Assembly: GCF_020076305.1 (NCBI RefSeq)
Contig: NZ_JAIQXE010000001.1
Coordinates: 1 to 64,000, forward strand
Source: Flavihumibacter profundi
GTDB taxonomy: Bacteria > Bacteroidota > Bacteroidia > Chitinophagales > Chitinophagaceae
Reading direction: 5' to 3'
DNA: 64,000 nucleotides
Shown: one piece after another, positions 9,901 through 17,338 of the stretch
Layout: each line of letters opens with the position of its first letter
Numbering within the stretch: the first letter of the stretch is position 1
Program-made: the position numbers and the translations under genes
Notes under the pieces: generated by a model
Database searches by the model: none
Told to the model about the DNA's origin: nothing
Seen by the model: the letters and a program-made list of their open reading frames with translations, nothing else

Positions 9901-12268
9901 TAACCGTAACAGCTCCGCTTGAGCCTGAACCGGTCCTGGCTTCAATCGTATCAGAACTGACCACTCTGAAAGATATGGCTTCCGTACCCCCAAACTTCAC
10001 ACTGGAAACGTTGTTGAAATTTTTCCCGGTAATTATAATAGTTGCATCCTGCGGTGCAGAAGCAGGTGAAAATGAACTGACTGCAGGCGGTGGAATATAA
10101 ATGAATCCACTTGCCGAATTGCTGCCAAAACTATTGCTCAGTTTCACATTGCCAGTTGCGCCATTACCAACAACAGCCTGAACCGTATTAGGATCCACAA
10201 CAATAAAAGAAGCAGCCGGAACGCCACCAAAACTGACACTGGTGGTACCTGTTAAGTTTAATCCATGGATGGTCACGGTTGCTCCGGTAGGAGCCTCAGC
10301 AGGTGTGAAGGATTGAATAACTGGCACAGGAAAATAGACAAAACCAGTTTTGCTACCCATCCCATATGGTGAAATAACTTCTACATTGCCTGATACTCCT
10401 GATGGTGTATAAGCCTCAATGGTGTAGGGGTCAAGTAAACTAAAAGAAAGGGCGTCAACGCCACCAAAGCGAACAGCAGTTACGCCAATAAAATTTTGTC
10501 CCTTTATGATTACGCGGGTACCCATGAAACCAGTATCCGGACTGAATGAATTGATTACCGGTGGCCCCTGGAATATAAAAGTTGAAAGCGTATCGAAGCC
10601 AATGTTATTGGTCAGTTTCAATTCACCAGAAGCGCCAGGCCCAACAATTGCTTCAAGGCTATTCGGGCCCGTGATGTTAAAGGAGGCTGCAGGTATCCCT
10701 CCGAAGCTAACGGCATTTATTGCTGAAAAGTTTTTACCGTTGACCAATACCTTTGTTCCTGTAACTCCGGTATTCGGTGAAAAGGAAAGGATATCAGGAG
10801 CGCCGCAGTTATTCGGAAATACCTGCACTTTGTCTGAGCTAAAGAAACTGCTGATCAATTCAGGTTTCCCATCATTATCCAGGTCAGAAAGGTTGATGGC
10901 ATATGGTGAGTTTGCATAAAGTTGTCCTGCAACCGAAAAATTGAAACTTCCGGATGTGCTGTTATTCTGGAAAATTTGTACCTGGTTGTTGGTGGTATTG
11001 GCCATCACGAGGTCAAGTTTCCCATCACCATTAATATCGCCGGTAGCTGCATGGTAGGCATAGTTAGTGCCACCAGGAAGTGTATTTTGCATTATGAAAT
11101 TAAGGGCACCCGGATTTGATGTATTCCTGAAAAGTTGCAGGCTGGTTGTTGCATTTATACCTGATTGAATAACGGTCACAATATCAAGCCTGCCATCCTC
11201 ATCAAGGTCGGCAACCAATACGCCGCTGCCGCTTTGTGCAGTGCCCAGGTTAAGGTCCATACGGTTTTCCATAACCAGGTTGCCTACGGTGCTTTTGTTA
11301 CGAAACAGGGAGATGGTGTTGTCGGATTCATTAGCCACAACGAGGTCGGGCTTGCCATCCTTATCAAAGTCGCCAATAGCTACACTGTTGGGCAAAAGGC
11401 CAGTGTTGAAACTTATCCTGTTTGCGAAGGAAATATTACCCGGACCGGTACTTTTGTTGAGATAAATGGCAAGGGTATTCTCAAGCGCATTCACCACAAC
11501 AATGTCGGAAAGGCCATCACCATCAATATCCCTGATGGCAATCGCATACATACTACCCGAGCCCGTAAGTTCGCTTTTGGCGGCAAAGCTGATATTGCCT
11601 TGCATACCTGTATTCCTGAAAATGGAAAGCGTCTTGTCTGCGATGCTACTGGAAACCAGGTCGATCATGCCATCGCCGTCGAGGTCGCCTGCTGCGATTG
11701 CATAAGTGAGCACGCCAGTGCTAATGTCTTGCTTATTTGTGAAAACTGGTTTTCCTGGAGTACTTGTGTTGCGGAATAAAGAAATAGAGGCAGGGGAACC
11801 TGAGGTGCTGTAATTATTGGCAGTAGCAAGATCGCTCTTGCCGTCGCCATCCAGGTCCGCAACAATAAGATCGTTGGGGTGCAGGTCGCTGGTGAGGGAT
11901 ACCGGATCAGCAAAAGAGTTGTTGCTGATGTCGCCACCGCCGGAAAAAGTGGGGATATAAGGTTTGAATGAAAATGCGGTTTTACCAGATGTGGTGACTG
12001 TTATGGGTTGTTGGTTGGCCCCTTTGGGAACTGTTACTACCAGGTTATTTGCGCTGGCAGTATTAACAGTTGCCCTGGTTGCCCCGAAGTACACAAAGTT
12101 GCTGGTTGTGGATGTACTGAAATTGCTTCCAGTAATGGTGACCTGATTTCCAACCGGTCCGGCTCCCGGGGAAAAGGAACTGATTACGGGCTGTGCCTTT
12201 AGATAATGGACTGTTAATATAACGAGGAAAGTAAAGATCGTTTTTGTAAGACTTCTCATAGTGTTCAT
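6983..12268 (-). CDS. giant secreted IPT/TIG and FG-GAP (VCBS) repeat protein with T9SS sorting domain
   Basis: 1761 residues with a signal peptide (cleavage near KAQ, residue 26). Eleven IPT/TIG immunoglobulin-like domains are recognisable by their P-x-I-x-SFSP-x-x-G openings: one at 27-105, six at about 490-965 and four at about 1380-1690. Between them lie two beta-propeller blocks of FG-GAP/VCBS repeats (about 115-488 and 975-1375) carrying 13 Ca-binding DxDGDGxxD-type loops. The C-terminus (about 1690-1761, starting YPNPANDQ) is a type A T9SS sorting domain. It is therefore exported through the outer membrane and anchored or released at the surface. The architecture suggests adhesion or glycan binding; no enzyme domain is seen. 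A second ATG lies three codons downstream. Confidence 0.88.
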   Translation of the reverse strand: MNTMRSLTKTIFTFLVILTVHYLKAQPVISSFSPGAGPVGNQVTITGSNFSTSTTSNFVYFGATRATVNTASANNLVVTVPKGANQQPITVTTSGKTAFSFKPYIPTFSGGGDISNNSFADPVSLTSDLHPNDLIVADLDGDGKSDLATANNYSTSGSPASISLFRNTSTPGKPVFTNKQDISTGVLTYAIAAGDLDGDGMIDLVSSSIADKTLSIFRNTGMQGNISFAAKSELTGSGSMYAIAIRDIDGDGLSDIVVVNALENTLAIYLNKSTGPGNISFANRISFNTGLLPNSVAIGDFDKDGKPDLVVANESDNTISLFRNKSTVGNLVMENRMDLNLGTAQSGSGVLVADLDEDGRLDIVTVIQSGINATTSLQLFRNTSNPGALNFIMQNTLPGGTNYAYHAATGDINGDGKLDLVMANTTNNQVQIFQNNSTSGSFNFSVAGQLYANSPYAINLSDLDNDGKPELISSFFSSDKVQVFPNNCGAPDILSFSPNTGVTGTKVLVNGKNFSAINAVSFGGIPAASFNITGPNSLEAIVGPGASGELKLTNNIGFDTLSTFIFQGPPVINSFSPDTGFMGTRVIIKGQNFIGVTAVRFGGVDALSFSLLDPYTIEAYTPSGVSGNVEVISPYGMGSKTGFVYFPVPVIQSFTPAEAPTGATVTIHGLNLTGTTSVSFGGVPAASFIVVDPNTVQAVVGNGATGNVKLSNSFGSNSASGFIYIPPPAVSSFSPASAPQDATIIITGKNFNNVSSVKFGGTEAISFRVVSSDTIEARTGSGSSGAVTVTTPGGSSSLDGFVFIWKPQVTDCTPHIGGPGTEVIITGLSLTNALQVMFGDSAARSFTVISDDSIMAVVGGGATGSVSVTTVAGKGSGSWFISSKAPVITEMSPRSGPIGSTITIKGANFQPGTASSIVRFGGVTASVLSATSNQIQVLVPPGATYQPVSVTCLSNGLTATSDFRFNVTFPGGDNAFNDSSFAGKLEYTLGNEPYDVKQGDIDGDGKLDLVVIHHSGKFYSIYLNRSSPGQLNFAPRIDYPLQDQLNSLNLADVDGDGKLDLLLSNDINGSANSNSLVWVYKNKSSTGNPKFEMASTLYGFLANIGAIETADINFDGKPDLLMLCTNCGLQNSGVFIAINNSSTGNISFESPRLSNFNFQNPVGISSGMTVTDFNGDGISDILVGLWSGSAVILMKNTTNQGGFATFNNSAIGDISTFNGYSSLTPQVANLASEKQTEVLASRFIYRMGNFGYNEVARTNSTAVSVVSDLNGDGKPEIIGSDFITNLINVARNTSNGSTVSFAPEYKLNQYGRKIISGDYDGDGKPEICYIDPAAKMLRILRNRVGEPMPAAPRINSFNPKSGTLNDIIGIKGQYFSQVTSVLIGGIPAQHFNIISDDSIVAIIGNGNSGNISLSNPGGEDSLGGFSFIPYQAPVINYFNPPVAYPGDLVTISGQNFIDISNVSFGGIDAESFTVESPTTIVAKPGAAGASGTVEVTNLYGKGSLGGFIYHQTPIITSFTPKTGPAGTWVTLKGRYLNEVVAAYFGDMAADSIILIDSTTIMVKAKTGNDGPIALAGITSGAVSEWFTFTKIPGIVSFSPQSGKKGSKIVITGTNLHNTQAVSFGGSPASSFTIDSYNQVTAVVGDGATGEVKVTNADGTAALNGFTFDAITAVGDIQSESERLLHVYPNPANDQITVKHPAAVKISHIQIIDATGRVVRQMDVPKMATKETMHLGELSAGIYQLVWVEENRILRKTIVVVR

Positions 12269-12319
12269 TGCCCTGAGTTATTTTGTATACTTTAATACCC
12301 TGCCATCAGCTATACAGGC

Positions 12320-12529
12320 TCAGCCATGATTGGCATCCACAAAATGAATTTTAATGATTTGGGATTTAACAAGGCCAACTACTGTTGTCTCGCTCCATCC
12401 GTTGGTTAAGGTATCCTGGGACGTATTATTGTTGTTGTTATCCTTGTTGGGTGCGCTGCTTGTTTTACCGAAGGAAATACAGGTTGAGAGGATAATAAAA
12501 AGTGTTGCCGTTGTGAGAATTTTTATCAT
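12320..12529 (-). CDS. small secreted protein, unknown function
   Basis: 69 residues beginning with a signal peptide (MIKILTTATLFIILSTCISF) followed by an Asn-rich linker (DNNNNNTSQDT). The product is not recognised. It lies 51 bp upstream of the giant IPT/FG-GAP gene in the same direction and may be co-transcribed. The C-terminal part is too short to carry a known domain. Confidence 0.45.
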   Translation of the reverse strand: MIKILTTATLFIILSTCISFGKTSSAPNKDNNNNNTSQDTLTNGWSETTVVGLVKSQIIKIHFVDANHG

Positions 12530-12789
12530 AAAAGGAAAAGGTTAAATTATATAGTCTTTACATTGCTATTTTATACATGTCATACTACAATGAATAGTGG
12601 ACAAATAAATTAGTTTGATAGTCCATATTGTTTAAAACTTTCTGCTGCTAAATATCCTGAAACCAAAGTTCGGTCAATTAATGTCCCTGCATAAATTGCC
12701 AGCATCCTTACCAACCAGTTTCGATACCACGAATTAGCATATGAAACAATCGAAAACAGGCAGTTGAAGAACAGGGATATGCAGCCCGG

Positions 12790-12919
12790 TCACATATAGC
12801 CGAAGTTTATTTCCTTAAACATATAAATTATTATTCAATTATTTAAGCGGGGAATCGCGTTACCATAAACAATTTAGTTTTTACCACCAGTGCTAATGGA
12901 ATCAGGAGATTCCAGCCTG
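12790..12919. repeat. dispersed repeat, copy A (about 130 bp)
   Basis: This stretch aligns by eye with 39041-39175 over its whole length: a nearly identical core (TTATTCAATTATTTAA followed by a CGGGGAA) flanked by more diverged but collinear blocks (CACATATA at the start, a GTTTTTAC block, then ATTCC-GCCTG at the end). Near its right end each copy has a small inverted repeat (GGAA..TTCC here). Both copies are intergenic and in the same orientation. The nature of the repeat is unknown. Confidence 0.7.
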
Positions 12920-13127
12920 CTATCACTTTCACCTATGTTCCCGTCGGGGTGCAACCGGATTGGATAACGGGTCGCCTGGTGGTAGGGGAGCTGCAGTGAG
13001 TGATTGAGGAGAACATAACGGTGGGCGGATACTCGCTTTTTTCAAAAAATATATTTATGTTATTCCCCGTCTTTCCGCTGGATGGAAACCTTATTTTAGG
13101 TACCCGGTTCATCCTTAAATAACCCAA

Positions 13128-13273
13128 ATGAAAAACAGCATTTTACTGGTTGTTATATCTTTTATTTCGATTGTATCCTTTGCGGAGCAAAAGCAGGCGC
13201 CGCTTCCAAATGCCAAAAACAAGTTTGTTGTAATTGCGCATCGAGGGAATCATGTACAGGTACCCGAAAACGC
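13128..13273 (+). pseudogene. 5' fragment of a glycerophosphodiester phosphodiesterase gene
   Basis: The frame starts with a signal peptide (MKNSILLVVISFISIVSFAE) and at residues 34-48 has the GDPD opening motif VVIAHRGN...VPEN, including the catalytic-site HRG. Homology ends right after PENAV (about 13273), where an intact GDPD would continue for some 230 more residues. The frame then runs into unrelated sequence (see next entry) and stops at 13319. It is a truncated relic with no catalytic potential. Confidence 0.7.
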
Positions 13274-13396
13274 CGTGGTACATTTCCTTATGTTTTTACG
13301 GAATATGGCGTCCTGCTGATAGCCAATTTGTTAAAGAGTGAGCCACCTCAGGTGCCGCGGACCCGCATTGGTTTTAAAAGAAAGGGAGATGTTTAA
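13274..13396 (+). pseudogene. C-terminal fragment of an ORF6N-domain protein
   Basis: In the +2 frame relative to the GDPD fragment, the DNA encodes FPYVFTEYGVLLIANLLKS and continues to a TAA at 13394-13396. This matches the hallmark of ORF6N (KilA-N-like, phage-related DNA-binding) proteins, which read LPYxFTExGVxMLxxVLxS. The N-terminal two thirds are missing and replaced by the GDPD fragment, so a deletion or rearrangement joined the two genes at about 13274. Confidence 0.65.
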
Positions 13397-13499
13397 AAGG
13401 ATACAATACTGAATTTGTTGTATTGACCCCCCTAAATAGCTGGATTACTTTGACTCTTATTAAAAGATTATTTTTTTTACAAGACGAGTAATGATATAA

Positions 13500-13699
13500 G
13501 TGGATATGAAAGCTGGCAAACTAACCCATCAGGATTTTGGCCAGATGGATTTTAATGTCTGTTGGCTAAGTATAGTTTGTTGAATGATAGCAAACAGATA
13601 TTTGCTTCTAAGTGCAAATTGTACCTGCCGACTGAAGAAGAGTTGCAGCGGGAATTGCATAAGGAACGGGATCTTTTGGATCGGGAGATAAGACTTTAA
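13500..13699 (+). pseudogene. DUF1016 (PDDEXK nuclease family) gene, internally deleted
   Basis: Two pieces in different frames resemble the C-terminal nuclease domain of DUF1016/YhcG-like proteins. Bases 13500-13559 encode VDMKAGKLTHQDFGQMDFN, like the conserved 'LKxGKLTHQDxGQMxxY' segment. Bases 13568-13699 encode a stretch including QIFASKCKLYLPTEEELQ and then stop. Between them roughly 30 to 40 family residues are missing and the frame changes. The gene is dead. DUF1016 and ORF6N genes are often found in mobile or phage-related islands. Confidence 0.7.
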
Positions 13700-13755
13700 G
13701 CCTGGCAACTGCCCCATAATTTATCCGCTTACTGATGCCTGGATATTCAGTTAAC

Positions 13756-15012
13756 TTATGTCAGGCACAGTTTTTTAATTTCGGATACAGCAATATCTTT
13801 TTGTTCCGCAGCAAGAATATCTTTCTGGAAACGAACCGCATTTTGTTTGAAAACAGGATCCTGCAACAAACGAACGATAGCCTTCCTGATTGTTGAGGCA
13901 CCTGATTTTCGGCCCAGATTGATCCCGCATTGATGGTACGCCACTTTAACCGCATTATCAAACTGGTCCCTACCCATAGGCAGACAAATTAATGGTAAAC
14001 CGTTTGCGAGAGCGCGCATGATGGTTCCATGGCCGGCATGTGTAATCACCAGGTCGGCCAATGGAAACACCTGGGAATGGGGTGCCGACTTTACAATGAC
14101 TACATTATCCGGGGCATCAAAAATGGCATCCTCCATGGCCATGCCCAGGGTGACAAGTCCCCTTACCTCAAGGCCACGCAGGGCATCGATGATTTCTTGA
14201 ATGGTCTTCGCCTGGTTCTGAAAAGTGGATGACAGTGAAACCACCACCAATGGACGTTTATCATTTTCCGGCCATGGATTGGTCCAGGCCGTGGTCCAGT
14301 CCGGATCATCCAGTACAGGACCGGTATATCTCACGTTGGCAGGTGCTGGCTCAATGGGGAAATCAAAACGCCCCAATGTCTGTATCAACCTCAGATCAGC
14401 CTGGTGGATCAAATCCGTAACCGAATGCAACGGGGGTAACGCATAGGCATTCCTGATCTGATTCAGCTTTGATAGATTTTTATTCAGCACCTTGTTAAAT
14501 ACTTTGCTCAGCAATTTGTCCCTGAGCTTTCCGAACAATCCCTTTCCGGGCAAAAGGCCCATTACTCCCGGCGGCCTGTTGGGCCCGGGTAGGTATTCCG
14601 GAAAATGAAATACAACAACCCTGGGAATCTTTAAAACTTCAGCCGCCATAAGTGCGGGTAGCAGTAAACAATCTACCACCAGGAGACCGATATTATTTTT
14701 ATTGAGGGCTTCAAGTGTTCCTTCAACCACTACTTCAGCCGGACCAAAAACAATTTTGTCCAGCGTGGGATTCGATAAGGCGGAGGAATTCCAGTCGTTG
14801 AAAAAATCTTCTTTCCGGTTACTCCTGGTAAAATATTTTTTGAAGGGGGTAAATCCAAAACCATAAGCACTTACCATTTCTTCCATACAGGGTTCACTAA
14901 GTACGTGTATGTTGAATCCCTGTTTTGCCAGCCGCCTGGCTAAACCCATCACGGCAGGAATATTTCCACCTCCGTCAATGGTTACGAACAATACATGGGT
15001 TGGCTGAATCAT
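13756..15012 (-). CDS. GT1-type UDP-glycosyltransferase (MGT-like)
   Basis: 418 residues with a GT-B fold. The N-terminal acceptor half starts with HVLFVTIDGGGNIPAVMGLA, the usual opening of macrolide- and zeaxanthin-type glycosyltransferases. The C-terminal donor half carries the nucleotide-sugar motif as THAGHGTIMRALANGLP followed by DQFDNA (about 325-360). No signal peptide, so the enzyme is cytoplasmic. It probably transfers a hexose from a UDP-sugar to a small lipophilic acceptor. It lies 7 bp downstream of a TetR regulator and is probably co-transcribed with it, which points to detoxification or tailoring of the TetR ligand. Confidence 0.85.
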   Translation of the reverse strand: MIQPTHVLFVTIDGGGNIPAVMGLARRLAKQGFNIHVLSEPCMEEMVSAYGFGFTPFKKYFTRSNRKEDFFNDWNSSALSNPTLDKIVFGPAEVVVEGTLEALNKNNIGLLVVDCLLLPALMAAEVLKIPRVVVFHFPEYLPGPNRPPGVMGLLPGKGLFGKLRDKLLSKVFNKVLNKNLSKLNQIRNAYALPPLHSVTDLIHQADLRLIQTLGRFDFPIEPAPANVRYTGPVLDDPDWTTAWTNPWPENDKRPLVVVSLSSTFQNQAKTIQEIIDALRGLEVRGLVTLGMAMEDAIFDAPDNVVIVKSAPHSQVFPLADLVITHAGHGTIMRALANGLPLICLPMGRDQFDNAVKVAYHQCGINLGRKSGASTIRKAIVRLLQDPVFKQNAVRFQKDILAAEQKDIAVSEIKKLCLT

Positions 15013-15019
15013 GATGGTC

Positions 15020-15631
15020 CTATTTTGTTTTTGTTTTTTTTTGGATCAAGCCCTCAAGAAGATTTTGAATGACTGCCTGCGCCTGTGGATAAGAAAGCTT
15101 CAAGTCCCTCCGGAGTAATTTCCATAGGTAGACATCTGTAGCGGCGACAAAGGCCATGAGTTTTATTGGATGATCCTTAGCCCTTGGGCCCGGCAAAAAA
15201 TCTTTGAATACCCTGGCACACCATGTTTTGTGATAAGACCGGCCGGTTGCAAGCAGCTCCCTGGCAATTGCCATTTCATTTTCAACTACAAGTGTCCGGA
15301 TCACCGCATCTCCAGTTTCTTCGTACTCCGCGAAGAGGTCTTCCAGTATTTTGGGGATATCACCTGCGGGTGTCTGGTCACGTGTTTTCATCATGTTGCC
15401 GGATTCCTGTTCAATACAGGCCTGGAACAGTCCTTCCTTACTGCCAAATTTCCGCAGGATGGTGCGTACGGTTACGCCCGACAACTCCGCTATTTTTTCA
15501 AGAGAAATCTCGCTGATGGACAAGTCTTTCCACAAGGCTACCGTGGCTTCAAGGATATTCTGATCGTTTTGCGCAACGAGCTTCGAACGGTTCGTGGAAA
15601 TATAGGACCTTTTTTGACCTTTTGATTTCAT
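15020..15631 (-). CDS. TetR-family transcriptional regulator
   Basis: 203 residues from the ATG at 15631; the frame is open further upstream to 15796, but that extension would cover the operator and the promoter. The N-terminal HTH is recognisable (EISLEKIAELSGVTVRTILR, about 37-56), followed by a KFGSKEGLF segment typical of TetR helices three and four. The C-terminal ligand-binding half is helical and unspecific. The gene precedes the glycosyltransferase by 7 bp and is divergent from the MaoC gene. An 8-bp-arm palindrome lies 27 bp upstream of the start, consistent with autoregulation. Confidence 0.85.
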   Translation of the reverse strand: MKSKGQKRSYISTNRSKLVAQNDQNILEATVALWKDLSISEISLEKIAELSGVTVRTILRKFGSKEGLFQACIEQESGNMMKTRDQTPAGDIPKILEDLFAEYEETGDAVIRTLVVENEMAIARELLATGRSYHKTWCARVFKDFLPGPRAKDHPIKLMAFVAATDVYLWKLLRRDLKLSYPQAQAVIQNLLEGLIQKKTKTK

Positions 15632-15657
15632 GTCATAAATATAGACATTAAATTGAT

Positions 15658-15680
15658 TAATGTCAATATGAGTGACATTA
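15658..15680. promoter_or_regulatory. palindromic operator, probably for the adjacent TetR regulator
   Basis: TAATGTCA-N7-TGACATTA is a perfect 8-bp inverted repeat, 23 bp long, lying 27 bp before the TetR start codon and 140 bp before the divergent MaoC gene. A further half-site GACATTA occurs at 15644-15650. The size and position fit a TetR-type operator; which of the two genes it controls is inferred. Confidence 0.65.
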
Positions 15681-15820
15681 AATATTTTAAGCTCCCCATT
15701 TTTCTGTGTATAATAAAGTATAATAGTGCGATGTAACAGGAGATTACCAGCTGATCTTAATCCCGGCCCCGGCGCTTTAAAATAATTGTAAATCACAAAT
15801 CATTCCATTAAATTAGTCCT

Positions 15821-16279
15821 ATGGTAGTCATAAAAAGTCATGCAGAATTCGAATCGTATTTAGGCAAGGAAATCGGCGTATCACCCTGGCACAAAATAAC
15901 CCAGGAACAGATCAACAATTTCGCAGATGCCACTCTCGACCATCAGTGGATACATGTGGATGCAGAAAGGGCCAAAACTGAAAGCCCTTTTAAAACAACC
16001 ATAGCACACGGCTATCTCACCCTCTCCCTTGTGCCGTTTTTCTGGAAACAGATTGTTGAGATGCAAAACCTTAAGATGGAAGTGAATTACGGCATCGAGC
16101 AGCTCAGGTTCGGGCAGGCCGTTCTTGTAAACAACGAAGTACGCTGCAGGGTTTCGCTCAAAACCATCATTAATCTCAGGGGCACCACCAAGGCAACGCT
16201 CTACATTCAACTGGAAATAAAAGACCAACCAAAGCACGCCTTTGCCGGCGACGTTGTATTTCTCTACCATTTTATTTAA
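15821..16279 (+). CDS. MaoC-like (R)-specific enoyl-CoA hydratase
   Basis: 152 residues, a single hot-dog fold. The active-site dyad of R-hydratases is visible as Asp40 and His45 in FADATLDHQWIHVD, followed by the TIAHGYLTLSL helix. It should hydrate trans-2-enoyl-CoA to (R)-3-hydroxyacyl-CoA in the cytoplasm. It is divergent from the TetR/glycosyltransferase pair and may share its control region. Small relatives can act on other thioesters, so the substrate is not certain. Confidence 0.85.
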   Translation: MVVIKSHAEFESYLGKEIGVSPWHKITQEQINNFADATLDHQWIHVDAERAKTESPFKTTIAHGYLTLSLVPFFWKQIVEMQNLKMEVNYGIEQLRFGQAVLVNNEVRCRVSLKTIINLRGTTKATLYIQLEIKDQPKHAFAGDVVFLYHFI

Positions 16280-16284
16280 GGAGA

Positions 16285-16416
16285 TTATTTCCCCCCAATG
16301 GTCAAAGCATATATAACTGTCAATTGGCGCAAGTATGCGGTAAGTCTGTAAAGCAAATGGCAGAGAATAATAAGGCCCAAACTCGCCAATACCGGGTTAG
16401 CGCGTAAGATGATCAT
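16285..16416 (-). CDS. possible 43-residue hydrophobic protein
   Basis: An ATG frame of 43 codons in the gap after the convergent MaoC gene encodes one hydrophobic helix with Arg residues after it (ANPVLASLGLIILCHLLY). It lies just downstream of the PEMT-like gene on the same strand. Nothing else supports it, and chance is quite possible. Confidence 0.15.
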   Translation of the reverse strand: MIILRANPVLASLGLIILCHLLYRLTAYLRQLTVIYALTIGGK

Positions 16417-16463
16417 TTTTAAAAGGTCTTCTAAACCTGTGGCAATCCATTTTTAGCTGCTGC

Positions 16464-17198
16464 CTATCTTGGTTGAACTAAAGAAGCCTTTTTTTGTTGC
16501 AAATACGTGCGAAAAATAAATGGTTTTTCGACCATAAAATAAAATAAAAAAACAAGCATTTGATTCACTACTCCAAAGATGATTCCATAAATAGAATTAT
16601 AATAAATAGCGATTCCATAAATTTGAAGTTGCCCGATACCATACATGGGATTATTGAAATATTTATACGGTCCGGTTACAGAGAAATCGCAAACTTTTTT
16701 TCCTAAAAACATATCTTTCCAGTAATATATTGGAATGCCCACCACATAAGCTGACCAAATTTTAATACCCCAGCCTGTCGTAAATAAAACAACAGCCAAT
16801 ACCATAGTTACTTCCACCGGAATATTTACAAAGAAACTGCTGCCTGCTGAAGTCTGGCTGATAAAACTAGATCCAATACCGTTGTGAAAAAAGGCAAATG
16901 CAAGGAATGCTTCATATTTTAAATATGCTCCTTCCTCTCCAAATTTTTCAATAAGTTTTAAACGAAAACCTCGTTCAGGAAGAACAAAAAATAAGAAGCC
17001 GATGTATAAAATCGTACTGCATACATAATAGGCAATGGCATAATCCAATTTTTTATACATTGGAAGCAGGAAAACTGATGCCAAAACAGAGCCTAGCATA
17101 AAAAATAATCTCGTCGGTGTCATATGTTCAGGAACAAACCCTGAAATGGACAGTGCGATATGAATTATTTTTTTAAATTCTTTCTTAATACGTTTCAT
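16464..17198 (-). CDS. membrane methyltransferase of the PEMT/ICMT type
   Basis: 244 residues with six or so membrane segments. The C-terminal third has the family pattern VTGPYKYFNNPMYGIG followed by a hydrophobic helix and an EKPFIFRTY stretch near the end, where the S-adenosylmethionine-binding R/N-P-x-Y and E-E/E-K regions of phospholipid and isoprenylcysteine methyltransferases lie. It should methylate a membrane lipid or a small substrate at the inner membrane. The first 100 residues are not part of the core domain and are unrecognised. It stands alone between the MaoC and GH8 genes. Confidence 0.6.
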   Translation of the reverse strand: MKRIKKEFKKIIHIALSISGFVPEHMTPTRLFFMLGSVLASVFLLPMYKKLDYAIAYYVCSTILYIGFLFFVLPERGFRLKLIEKFGEEGAYLKYEAFLAFAFFHNGIGSSFISQTSAGSSFFVNIPVEVTMVLAVVLFTTGWGIKIWSAYVVGIPIYYWKDMFLGKKVCDFSVTGPYKYFNNPMYGIGQLQIYGIAIYYNSIYGIIFGVVNQMLVFLFYFMVEKPFIFRTYLQQKKASLVQPR

Positions 17199-17338
17199 GT
17201 ACTTCCTGTTTCAGTTCTTTTGTGATAAAACAAAACTCCGGGTTAATGAGTCCCATTAAGTACGGTCAACATTTGTCTGCAGCTAAAGATTTGCAGCCAG
17301 GGGAAGGCAGGGAATAAATATTTTTTTGCCTGGCTACA

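Noticed and set aside
9137-11779. Long plus-strand frames inside the giant IPT/FG-GAP gene
   Set aside because: They mirror the repetitive codons of the real gene on the other strand and lack plausible protein features.
15632-15796. N-terminal extension of the TetR gene
   Set aside because: The open frame extends upstream, but it covers the palindrome and encodes no HTH; the ATG at 15631 gives a standard-length TetR.
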